Of a DNA stretch of 64,000 nt, positions 25,862-33,955 are shown piece by piece (position 1 is the first letter of the stretch; the number at the start of each line of letters is the position of its first letter). The translations under genes and the position numbers were made by a program. Below the pieces are notes generated by a model. It was not told where the DNA came from, made no database searches, and was given only the letters and a program-made list of their open reading frames with translations. This DNA is from JAHEJJ01 sp965212205. Lineage in GTDB: Bacteria > Bacteroidota > Bacteroidia > Flavobacteriales > Flavobacteriaceae. Where the stretch lies: the NCBI GenBank assembly GCA_965212205.1, contig CBDBUX010000001.1:434001-498000 (forward strand), written 5' to 3'.

Positions 25862-26263
25862 CTAAGCTTCCGCCGCGATGATCTTTTCCAGGTCTTCGGC
25901 GGTAACCGGCTTTAAGATATAATCACGTATTTGCTCGTAGTCATTTATTTTCAACAGATCCTGCGGATCTACAGAAGAACTGATGATGTACACCCGGGTT
26001 TGGCCAGGAGCTTTGGATTCGATCTGCAGGTATGCATCGAGAAATTCCCAGCCCGTCATCATAGGCATATTGAGATCGAGGAAGATAATTCCCGGGAGTT
26101 CCAGTTTGTTATCTAGCCGTTCTTTTAGTTCCTCAAGCGCATCTTGTCCGTTTTCGTATACCAGCAATTCATCGCAAAAAGAAGTCTCCTGGATCAGCCT
26201 TTTTGCCCCATAAATAAAGATATGGTCATCATCTATTATACAAACACCCCCCTTTACCTTCAT
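25862..26263 (-). CDS. Single-domain response regulator (CheY/Rcp1-like)
   Basis: 133 residues: one receiver domain and no output domain. The acidic pocket is Asp11/Asp12 ('CIIDDDH'), the phospho-acceptor Asp63 ('IIFLDLNMP') and the conserved Lys118 ('YILKPV'). The gene starts 2 bases after the stop of the PAS histidine kinase gene and is evidently co-transcribed with it. Such stand-alone receivers pass phosphate to other proteins or act by protein contact; the target cannot be seen here. Its 3' end is 7 bases from the convergent lamin-tail gene. Confidence 0.93.
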   Translation of the reverse strand: MKVKGGVCIIDDDHIFIYGAKRLIQETSFCDELLVYENGQDALEELKERLDNKLELPGIIFLDLNMPMMTGWEFLDAYLQIESKAPGQTRVYIISSSVDPQDLLKINDYEQIRDYILKPVTAEDLEKIIAAEA

Positions 26264-26265
26264 GA

Positions 26266-28095
26266 CTAATTGGATTTTGATTCTGAAATTTCGAAGCGAA
26301 GATGAAATGTGGTACCGCTGCCTACTTCGCTTTCCACCTCAATAGTGCCGTTCATGGCCTCGATCTGGTTTTTTGTGATAAACAGCCCGATACCCTTGGC
26401 GTCTTTATGCCGGTGAAAGGTTTTATACATCCCAAAGATTTTGTCGCCAAACCGCTCTAAATTTATCCCTAGTCCGTTATCGGTAAAACTCAACCACAGA
26501 TAACCACCTTCGATACGGGCATTAATATTTATTTCCAGGTCCTTGTCTGGTTGGCAATATTTTATACTGTTGGTGAACAGATTAAGCAATATACTGTCGA
26601 GGTAGGCAGGAATTGCATTAATATTTACCTCAGATGGGATGTCAAGAGAACAGCTGGTATTTTTTTCCTCCAGCAACAGCCTGAGGTTTTTTTGAACGGC
26701 TTTAAGTGCATTACACAGATTTACAGGCTTGATCTTTTCTGAAGCACCGGTTTTAACCTGTACCACGTCGTTGAGATGTTTTACCGTCTCATTAAGGCTT
26801 TCAGAGGCTTCATCGAGCATTTCTACCAGTTTTATCTTCTCCTCTTCCTGCTTCTCCTTGTAGAGAAACCCTGTAAGCATCGATAAATTGCTCGCATGTG
26901 ACCTCAGGTTATGCGATACAATATGGGCGAAATTCATCAGGCTTTTATTTTGTTCACTTGTGATATCCAGGAGCTTTTTTAGTTTATCCTCGGCCTGCCT
27001 GATCTCGGTAATATCCCAATTGGTGCCTATCATTCGAAGGGCCTCCCCCGATCCGTTTCGTTGTGTCTTAGCAAAGGCTCTTATAAAACGGATCTCACCA
27101 TTGGGCCAGACCACCCTGAACTCGGTGTCGAATTCCTTCTCACCTGAAATGGCCATTTGGATCCTGTTTTTACCTTCTTCCTGATCTTCGGGATGTACAG
27201 CTGTTTCCCAGGCTTCATATACCCCGGAAAAATCTTCTTTTCGGATTCCATAAAGGTGATACATATTATCGTCCCATACCAGAATATTATCCACAACATT
27301 ATAATCCCATACTCCAACATTGGCTGCATTGGTAGCAAGAGCCAACCGCTCCGAAATCTCCTTGTACTTTAATTCAATTCTTTTTTTCTCATCGATATCC
27401 TGAAAGGTGCCAGTGAGTCGGATGCATTTACCATCCACGATTTCTGCTTCGCCTTTGGCACGTACCCAGACTTCGCTCCCTTTGGCTGTAATAATTCTGA
27501 GTTCCGTATCATAGGATTTGCCTTCACTTATGGCTTCGCTGACAAGAGCAGTGATCATTTCCCGGTCTTCTCCTGCCTTATAGAAATTGATACCTTCTTC
27601 CAGGCAGGGGATGTAACCCGATTCCACTTCGTGGATCTCCCGGGTGACGTCGGTCCAGAATACTTTGTTGTGGATCAGGTCTACTTCCCATCCACCAACT
27701 CGGGCCACGTACATAGACTTTTCTAATAACTCCTCATTTCGTTTTAACTCACTGATATCTTCACGTACAAGGGTGAAGCCCAGGTGGTCGCTGTTATTAT
27801 CTGTCAGTGAATAGACCTTCCATTTATACCACTTTACCCCTTTCTGGGGGCTGGAAATCCTTACAAATTTTATATGGAGTTGCTGGTCTACAAAATGGTC
27901 CGAGCCTGTATACCGGAGTTCTTCTGGAAAATCTGGAAAAACCTCGTAGAAGAGCTTTCCCTGAATATCCACATCTTTCAGCATAGATTCTTTAAGGAAT
28001 GTTTGAGAGCATTCTATTATTCGCATATCCTGGTCGAGGACAGCCATGCATGCCGGAGAATTTTTTAGATCATGATTGATTTCTATAGTTTTCAA
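26266..28095 (-). CDS. Soluble multi-PAS sensor histidine kinase
   Basis: 609 residues with no transmembrane segment, so a cytoplasmic sensor. Three PAS domains are visible (about 10-118, 125-240, 250-370; the third has 'VHPEDQEEG' and 'FRVVWPNGEIRFIR' of the PAS_3 type), followed by a HisKA-like dimerisation helix with phospho-acceptor His395 in 'VSHNLRSH' and an HATPase domain (N-box 'LFTNSIKY', Asn509; G1 'DNGLGI'; G2 'KGIGLFITK'). The start is a TTG at 28095; Met17 would cut the first PAS domain, so I keep the TTG with some doubt. Partner: the receiver protein 2 bases downstream. The PAS ligands are unknown. Confidence 0.9.
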   Translation of the reverse strand: MKTIEINHDLKNSPACMAVLDQDMRIIECSQTFLKESMLKDVDIQGKLFYEVFPDFPEELRYTGSDHFVDQQLHIKFVRISSPQKGVKWYKWKVYSLTDNNSDHLGFTLVREDISELKRNEELLEKSMYVARVGGWEVDLIHNKVFWTDVTREIHEVESGYIPCLEEGINFYKAGEDREMITALVSEAISEGKSYDTELRIITAKGSEVWVRAKGEAEIVDGKCIRLTGTFQDIDEKKRIELKYKEISERLALATNAANVGVWDYNVVDNILVWDDNMYHLYGIRKEDFSGVYEAWETAVHPEDQEEGKNRIQMAISGEKEFDTEFRVVWPNGEIRFIRAFAKTQRNGSGEALRMIGTNWDITEIRQAEDKLKKLLDITSEQNKSLMNFAHIVSHNLRSHASNLSMLTGFLYKEKQEEEKIKLVEMLDEASESLNETVKHLNDVVQVKTGASEKIKPVNLCNALKAVQKNLRLLLEEKNTSCSLDIPSEVNINAIPAYLDSILLNLFTNSIKYCQPDKDLEININARIEGGYLWLSFTDNGLGINLERFGDKIFGMYKTFHRHKDAKGIGLFITKNQIEAMNGTIEVESEVGSGTTFHLRFEISESKSN

Positions 28096-28303
28096 GCCGC
28101 TGTATGTTTTAGGTCTAAATTGAAAATCAATATACTAACGTAAGAAAATACATAAAAAGTATACGGAAATAAGTGACCATCAAAATGTCGGGCCCCAAAT
28201 GACATCCCTTTAAGTATGGTCAAATGGTCTGCTGCGATAACTTTTTGAAGCTCTGTGTAGTAGCAGACGAATAATCTTTTGGATTTTAATACTTTTAGAG
28301 TCT

Positions 28304-29077
28304 ATGGAAAATCATTTGAAAATCGCCCTGGTGCAATCTAGCCTGGTGTGGGAAGATCCCGAGGCGAACCTGCGTCGATTCGAAGATACACTTCAGAATG
28401 TTCAGGAGCCAGATCTTATAGTATTACCAGAGATGTTTACCACAGGATTTACCATGGAACCCGATAAAATTGATCCTTTAAAATTATCCAATACCCATTC
28501 CTGGATGGGTACTATGGCACAAAAGCACAACTGTGCCATTACCGGCAGTACCATCGCTTTTGAAGACGGAAAATTTTTTAACCGTTTGTATTTTGTAGAT
28601 CATCAAGGGAACTATTGGCAATACGATAAGCGACATACTTTTACACTTGCAGGCGAAGATCGGGTCTATACCCAGGGAAGGAGCCGTACTATAATCCCGT
28701 TTAAAGGTTTTAGGATCTGTCCTATGATTTGTTATGATCTGCGTTTCCCGGTATGGTCGCGCAATACCGAGGATTTCGATATGTTGTTGTATGTGGCTAA
28801 TTGGCCATCGACCAGGGTAAACGCATGGGACACGCTTTTAAAGGCCAGGGCCATCGAGAATATGGTTTACTGTGTTGGAGTGAACCGGATCGGAACAGAT
28901 GAAAACGGTCTTTCCTATACCGGTCATTCTGCTGTTTACGACAGCTTAGGAAATTGCCTTGTTTATTCTGAAAAGGAAGAAATAGTATACGCAGAGTTGC
29001 ATAAAGATCACCTCAGTACCACCCGGGATAAATTGAAATTTTTACAAGACAGGGACTCGTTCAGCCTCCGATCGTAA
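28304..29077 (+). CDS. Omega-amidase / nitrilase-family amidohydrolase (YafV-like)
   Basis: 257 residues of the carbon-nitrogen hydrolase fold. The catalytic triad is Glu43 ('LPEMFTTGF'), Lys109 ('YDKRHTF') and Cys143 ('MICYDLRFP'). The 'PEMFTTGFTMEP' and 'YDKRHTFTLAGED' wording fits the YafV/Nit2 omega-amidase subgroup, which hydrolyses 2-oxoglutaramate and 2-oxosuccinamate as a metabolite-repair or glutamine-transaminase accessory step. A near-consensus -7 box (TACTTTTA) precedes it. It overlaps the convergent Big_5 lipoprotein gene by 17 bases. Confidence 0.92.
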   Translation: MENHLKIALVQSSLVWEDPEANLRRFEDTLQNVQEPDLIVLPEMFTTGFTMEPDKIDPLKLSNTHSWMGTMAQKHNCAITGSTIAFEDGKFFNRLYFVDHQGNYWQYDKRHTFTLAGEDRVYTQGRSRTIIPFKGFRICPMICYDLRFPVWSRNTEDFDMLLYVANWPSTRVNAWDTLLKARAIENMVYCVGVNRIGTDENGLSYTGHSAVYDSLGNCLVYSEKEEIVYAELHKDHLSTTRDKLKFLQDRDSFSLRS

Positions 29078-30680
29078 AAGTTTGTTCGAGCTCCCAATTG
29101 GCCCTTACCTCTATGCTCTGAGGGTAGTATATCACTTTTTCGGGCTGTCTTTTTTCGAGATAACTTCCTGTATCCCAAATCTGATTGGCATTGCTGTCGA
29201 AGATCAGACGAATCAAGTAATTCCCGGGTTCTATATTATTGAACTCGAATAAGCGCGGACCTTCTGCAATGATCTCCCTTTTTGCTTCGCCCTTATCGTC
29301 GGTCAGCTGAAGGATTATCGGATAGCTAACCACACCTTCCAGATTAAGCCTTAAATTTCCGTAGTCGGCATAACTTTCTGTAGACAGGCGATATTGAATT
29401 GTATCGTTGGTCTGCTCGAAAAAATCGGTAATAAAACCAGGTAATACCGACATGAAATAGGAGGAATTGGGCTCCTTTTCAAAATTGATATCTATTCTGT
29501 TTTCTTCCGATTTCAATTGGGCACTAAATCCTACGTTTACCGAATCCTGATCAATAATATTAACCGATGAGGTATCTATCGCCGTAATGGGGATGTTTGC
29601 CCGAAGGTAAAACTGATCGTCAAAATTGATCTTGCTTCTATGACTGCTGCTGATCACCAGTGAATCGGACGCTAATTTCCTGGTTTTAACCGTAAAGGTA
29701 TCGATCTCGCCATAGGCCATATTACGAACCTCAAATACCAGTGAATCTACCTCAAAGGGGGTAAACCAGTAATTAAGTGTATCCTTGTCCAATTCCTGGG
29801 ATATGGTGGTTTTAATGGTATCCGGGATCTGAGATAAGGGTGTAATCTGCATAGAATCTGGTCTTCCCCTGTATCCAAAAATGATCTTATTTGCGGCGGC
29901 ATAAGACGGATTGGTGGCACTAAAATTGGGGATCTCCTGAAAGAGTGTTAAACTAAAAACAGAGTCGGTGGGAATATTTATAGGTTCTTCCAGAAATGCG
30001 ATCTTATCGGTATCCTGATTAAAAAGATTGTTTTTGTTCTGATCTTTAATGGCGATCAGTGCATATCGCCCTTCTTTTATATTGCGTAATTGAAAAACAG
30101 TGAGACTGTCGAGTGTATTGGTGATATAATTCGGCAGCTTTTTGAAAACTGTCGAATCGGTAAATGCAGTGTCTATTTCATAGAGCATCACACTGATAAA
30201 TTCATCCGCATCCTTATTAAAAGCATCACTGACAATACCCCCTACAAAAAGCGAGTCGATATAATCTCCTGTAGAGAAGACATAGGTTAAAAATGGTGTG
30301 GGATTACTTTCGTTGTTATCCACAATACTCTCTCCGAAATTTAGTGTATAGGTGGTGCTGTCCAGAAGGGTATCTTTCAAAACAACTTCAACGTACTTTG
30401 CTGTACCTCCCTGCGGACTTACCTCGGGTTGATATTTCAATGGCGGAGATACTATGAGTTGATTTTGTATATCGTTCAGCCTTATCAACTCATTAAAATA
30501 CAACCTGATTTTCTTTGCCTCGAAATTTATACTCATACTGTCGGGTTCCGATTTAATCAGTACTGGCGGAATTTCATCTTTGGGTCCGCCAGATGGTGTT
30601 CCCCTCCGGGCGCACTGAACAAATGCTGCAAGGAGCAATGCAAAGAAGCATAATGCAAAAATTCGTGAAAGAATGGCCAT
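29061..30680 (-). CDS. Lipoprotein with Ig-like (Big_5) domain
   Basis: 539 residues. A lipoprotein signal 'FALLLAAFVQC' (Cys about 23) is followed by 'RRGTPSGGPKDEIPPVLIKSEP', the standard opening of Bacteroidota Big_5 Ig-like lipoproteins, with 'FNELIRLNDIQNQLIVSPPL' and 'YTLNFGESIVDNNE' completing the Ig-like domain (about 38-135). The remainder is beta-rich without a recognised domain ('GRYALIAIKDQNKNNLFNQ' is a carboxypeptidase-regulatory-like strand pair), and a similar segment recurs near the end ('GNYLIRLIFDSNANQIWD'). The function is unknown; it is probably anchored in the outer membrane. It lies 49 bases downstream of comF on the same strand. Confidence 0.87.
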   Translation of the reverse strand: MAILSRIFALCFFALLLAAFVQCARRGTPSGGPKDEIPPVLIKSEPDSMSINFEAKKIRLYFNELIRLNDIQNQLIVSPPLKYQPEVSPQGGTAKYVEVVLKDTLLDSTTYTLNFGESIVDNNESNPTPFLTYVFSTGDYIDSLFVGGIVSDAFNKDADEFISVMLYEIDTAFTDSTVFKKLPNYITNTLDSLTVFQLRNIKEGRYALIAIKDQNKNNLFNQDTDKIAFLEEPINIPTDSVFSLTLFQEIPNFSATNPSYAAANKIIFGYRGRPDSMQITPLSQIPDTIKTTISQELDKDTLNYWFTPFEVDSLVFEVRNMAYGEIDTFTVKTRKLASDSLVISSSHRSKINFDDQFYLRANIPITAIDTSSVNIIDQDSVNVGFSAQLKSEENRIDINFEKEPNSSYFMSVLPGFITDFFEQTNDTIQYRLSTESYADYGNLRLNLEGVVSYPIILQLTDDKGEAKREIIAEGPRLFEFNNIEPGNYLIRLIFDSNANQIWDTGSYLEKRQPEKVIYYPQSIEVRANWELEQTFTIGG

Positions 30681-30729
30681 TACCCGTTATTATGAAACAA
30701 ATAAACAACTAATTTAAAGAACCATAAAA

Positions 30730-31434
30730 TTATGGTACAACAGCCATGGTGGCAACATAGATTTTTACATTTGGAGCCTCGTGGAGGGCTTGTGCACAGG
30801 CCTCAATGGTAGATCCTGTAGTGATTACGTCATCGACCAAAAGAACAGATTTGCCAATGATCAGAGCAGGATCGCTCAGGACATATAATTCTGGTGTTTG
30901 ACGCCACCTCAGGATTCTACTTTTTTGGGTTTGTGTTTTGGTATTGGCAGTTTTCAACAAAATCTCTGAATTATAGGCAGATTCAAGGTGCTCTGCCAGT
31001 TTTTGAGCAAAAAGCGTTACTTGATTATATCCCCTCTTTTTTTGCTTGATGGGGTGCAATGGAACCGGTATTACCAGGTCTATTGGATCTGAAAATCCAT
31101 TTTGAACCAATAATTGCCCGTACCAATCTCCCAAAAATGCCCCTATTTGCGGTTGATTTCTGTATTTCAGCTGATGTATCAGATTTTGTACGATACCATT
31201 TTCGGTATAAAACAGGAAAGAAGAGGCTTTTTTAATGTCGGTTCGACCATAAAATATACGATCAACTGCACTTTCTTCGTTAAAACTGTACTCGGTAAGT
31301 GGCAATTGGTCCCGACAAAAGGTACACAAGATCTGCTCTCCTCGATATAATCGTACATTACATCCAAAACACAGCATGGGGAACAGGATCGAGTTTAGGT
31401 CATTTACTATATTTGATAATTTGGTATATAACAA
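30730..31434 (-). CDS. comF: ComF family amidophosphoribosyltransferase-like protein
   Basis: 234 residues from a TTG at 31434. An ATG at 31377 would begin directly at the zinc-ribbon Cys, and the family usually has a short helix ahead of it, so I favour the TTG. The N-terminal four-cysteine ribbon is 'CFGC' and 'CTFC'; the C-terminal phosphoribosyltransferase domain carries 'VIPVPLHPIKQKKRGYNQ' and the PRPP loop 'VLLVDDVITTGST'. ComF proteins help take transforming DNA through the inner membrane in competent bacteria. Whether this organism is transformable is not shown; no other com gene is in the window. Confidence 0.92.
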   Translation of the reverse strand: MLYTKLSNIVNDLNSILFPMLCFGCNVRLYRGEQILCTFCRDQLPLTEYSFNEESAVDRIFYGRTDIKKASSFLFYTENGIVQNLIHQLKYRNQPQIGAFLGDWYGQLLVQNGFSDPIDLVIPVPLHPIKQKKRGYNQVTLFAQKLAEHLESAYNSEILLKTANTKTQTQKSRILRWRQTPELYVLSDPALIIGKSVLLVDDVITTGSTIEACAQALHEAPNVKIYVATMAVVP

Positions 31435-31475
31435 AATCTTGACGATAAATCCTTCTTATAACTTAGCCTCATTGC

Positions 31476-32372
31476 ATGGATAATCAAGATAATAAATTCA
31501 ATTATAAAATCATCCTGGCAGCGCTTGTAGCGGTGATCATAGGCATTCTTATTGCCTTTTATTACAGCTATGCACAATCTGAGGCTCAGATAAGCTACCT
31601 TGAGGAAGAAAAGTCCTTGCTGGTAAAGGATCTTACCCTGATGAAAACAGAGGTCGACAGGCTTGCTGCGCTCAACGAAGTAAATGAGATCGAATTGCAG
31701 GACTCCAGATTCCGGATCCAGGAATTGCTCGACTCGGTAGGGCGGCTCAATTTTACGGTCATCAAACTCACAGAGTACCGTAAGGAACTCAGAATCCTCG
31801 AAGCGAGTTATGACAGCCTCAAACTCAAAAACAACTTCCTGAAATATAACAATATGTTGCTCTCCGACAAGTACGAGGAGACCAGAAAACAGATCGAAGA
31901 ACTTCGTGGAAAAAGTAGCTCATTGGCTGAGGTGGAAGCGGAACTGAGGCGAAAAAATCAGGAACTCAATCAGGAACTCAGCAGAAAAAATTACCTGAAA
32001 TTGGAAAACGCCGAAGGCAATGGCTTTCGTTATAGAGGTGGCAGACCTATTAAAACCAACAAGGCCTCTACAATTGTAAATTTACGCGGATGTGTAACGA
32101 TCATTGGCGATGCTGATGTAAGTGCAAGGGAAAAAGTAATTTATTTTCAGTTCCTTGGGCCTAATATGGGCATTATTGAAGATAACGCTAACACTATATC
32201 TGTAAGTGGAAATGTCTACAGCAAAAGAGTTCAATTCGATTACGTAGGGGAAGAAGTGGCTGTTTGCGACAAAATCACCATACCAGAAGGTTCACTTGAG
32301 CCTGGCACTTACACCTTAAATGTATTCGAAGACCAAAGGCTTCTTACTACCACAGAATTTCAGCTTAAATAA
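31476..32372 (+). CDS. Membrane-anchored coiled-coil protein of unknown function
   Basis: 298 residues. One transmembrane helix (about 11-31, 'IILAALVAVIIGILIAFYYS') is followed by a long heptad-rich coiled coil (about 35-175: 'ISYLEEEKSLLVKDL', 'LRRKNQELNQELSRKNYL') and a C-terminal beta-rich domain (about 185-298) with two cysteines (in 'LRGCVTI' and 'EVAVCDKI') that could form a disulphide in the periplasm. I do not recognise a characterised family; similar proteins in Flavobacteriia tend to be labelled hypothetical or, misleadingly, chromosome partitioning proteins because of the coiled coil. It is divergent from comF (41 bases apart) and precedes glyS. Confidence 0.8.
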   Translation: MDNQDNKFNYKIILAALVAVIIGILIAFYYSYAQSEAQISYLEEEKSLLVKDLTLMKTEVDRLAALNEVNEIELQDSRFRIQELLDSVGRLNFTVIKLTEYRKELRILEASYDSLKLKNNFLKYNNMLLSDKYEETRKQIEELRGKSSSLAEVEAELRRKNQELNQELSRKNYLKLENAEGNGFRYRGGRPIKTNKASTIVNLRGCVTIIGDADVSAREKVIYFQFLGPNMGIIEDNANTISVSGNVYSKRVQFDYVGEEVAVCDKITIPEGSLEPGTYTLNVFEDQRLLTTTEFQLK

Positions 32373-32397
32373 TTGAGGCACATTTAGCCTAATATTC

Positions 32398-32405
32398 TAT
32401 TTTTG
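32398..32405 (+). promoter_or_regulatory. -7 promoter element of glyS, 4 bases from the start codon
   Basis: TATTTTTG is a perfect TAnnTTTG. Only CCGA separates it from the glyS ATG at 32410, so transcription would begin at or within a few bases of the start codon (leaderless mRNA). Confidence 0.6.
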
Positions 32406-32409
32406 CCGA

Positions 32410-33954
32410 ATGGCAAAGCAAGAAGAGGTATTTAAAAAGGTGATTTCGCATGCTAAGGAATACGGCTATGTATTTCAGTCAAGTGAAATCTACGATGGCC
32501 TGAGTGCGGTGTACGACTATGGCCAGAATGGAGCTGAATTAAAGAAGAACATTAGAGAGTATTGGTGGCAGGCCATGGTGCAGATGCATGAGAATATCGT
32601 GGGGCTAGACTCAGCCATTTTTATGCACCCTACCACCTGGAAAGCTTCCGGCCATATAGATGCCTTTAACGACCCCCTGATAGATAATAAGGATTCCAAA
32701 AAGAGATACCGGGCCGATGTTCTGGTTGAAGACTATGTAGCAAAGATTGAAGCCAAGATCGATAAAGAAGTACTAAAAGCGGCAAAACGATTCGGTGAAT
32801 CTTTCGATAAAGAACAATTCCTGACCACCAATCCGCGTGTTCTCGGTTATCATGAAAAAGCAGATACGATCATCAAAAGGCTTACCAAGTCCCTGGAGGA
32901 TGAAGATCTTGTTGATGTAAGAGCTCTTATTGAAGAGCTCGGCATAGTTTGCCCTCTTTCCGGGTCTAAAAACTGGACGGATGTCAAGCAATTCAACCTG
33001 ATGTTTGGCACGCAGCTCGGGGCTTCTGCCGAGAGTGCAATGGACCTTTACCTAAGACCGGAAACAGCCCAGGGTATTTTTGTAAATTTCCTAAACGTAC
33101 AGAAGACCGGCCGATTGAAAATTCCTTTTGGGATCGCACAGGTTGGGAAGGCATTTAGAAATGAAATTGTTGCCCGACAGTTCATTTTCAGGATGAGGGA
33201 ATTTGAACAGATGGAGATGCAATTCTTTATTCAGCCGGGCAGCCAGAAAGAATGGTACGAGCACTGGAAGGAGAATCGGATGAAGTGGCATCTTTCTCTG
33301 GGGCTGGGCGATGAGAATTACCGATTTCACGATCATGATAAGCTGGCCCATTACGCCGATGCCGCAGCTGATATTGAATTCAGATTTCCATTTGGGTTTA
33401 AGGAATTGGAAGGCATACATTCACGAACAGATTTTGATCTGGCAAATCATCAGAAATATTCCGGAAAGAAGCTTCAATATTTCGATACCGAACGCAACGA
33501 ATCGTATGTGCCCTATGTTGTGGAAACCTCCATCGGGCTCGATAGAATGTTCCTTGCTGTTTTTTCCAAGTCGCTTGTAGAAGAGGAATTGGATAACGGT
33601 AGTACCAGGACATTATTAAAGCTTCCGGCAATATTGGCACCTACGAAAGCCGCCGTATTACCATTGGTTAAAAAGGACGGTCTGCCCGAGATAGCACATC
33701 GTATTATTGAAGATCTCAAATGGGACTACAATGTGGTCTATGATGAAAAAGATGCGGTTGGGCGGAGATACAGACGTCAGGACGCCGTGGGGACCCCATT
33801 TTGTATTACAGTGGATCATCAGACGATAGAAGATCAAACCGTAACACTGCGGTACCGCGACTCAATGGAACAGAAAAGGCTGCCGATAGGTGAAATACGC
33901 CAGACCCTATCTTCCGAACTCGATATTCGCAACTGGCTTCAAAAGATCGAATAG
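32410..33954 (+). CDS. glyS: Glycine--tRNA ligase (class II, homodimeric type)
   Basis: Charges tRNA-Gly with glycine in the cytoplasm. The 514 residues are the single-chain eukaryote/archaeal-like form found in Bacteroidota, rather than the GlyQ/GlyS alpha2-beta2 form. Class II motifs: 'MAKQEEVFKKVISHAKEYGY' start, 'GLSAVYDYGQNGAELKKNI', motif 2 'GKAFRNEIVARQFIFRMREF' with 'EQMEMQFF', and motif 3 'SIGLDRMFLAV'. The C-terminal anticodon-binding domain begins near 'LAPTKAAVLPLVKKDG'. The start is supported by the -7 box immediately upstream. It converges with the TonB-dependent receptor gene (1 base between). Confidence 0.97.
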   Translation: MAKQEEVFKKVISHAKEYGYVFQSSEIYDGLSAVYDYGQNGAELKKNIREYWWQAMVQMHENIVGLDSAIFMHPTTWKASGHIDAFNDPLIDNKDSKKRYRADVLVEDYVAKIEAKIDKEVLKAAKRFGESFDKEQFLTTNPRVLGYHEKADTIIKRLTKSLEDEDLVDVRALIEELGIVCPLSGSKNWTDVKQFNLMFGTQLGASAESAMDLYLRPETAQGIFVNFLNVQKTGRLKIPFGIAQVGKAFRNEIVARQFIFRMREFEQMEMQFFIQPGSQKEWYEHWKENRMKWHLSLGLGDENYRFHDHDKLAHYADAAADIEFRFPFGFKELEGIHSRTDFDLANHQKYSGKKLQYFDTERNESYVPYVVETSIGLDRMFLAVFSKSLVEEELDNGSTRTLLKLPAILAPTKAAVLPLVKKDGLPEIAHRIIEDLKWDYNVVYDEKDAVGRRYRRQDAVGTPFCITVDHQTIEDQTVTLRYRDSMEQKRLPIGEIRQTLSSELDIRNWLQKIE

Positions 33955-33955
33955 T

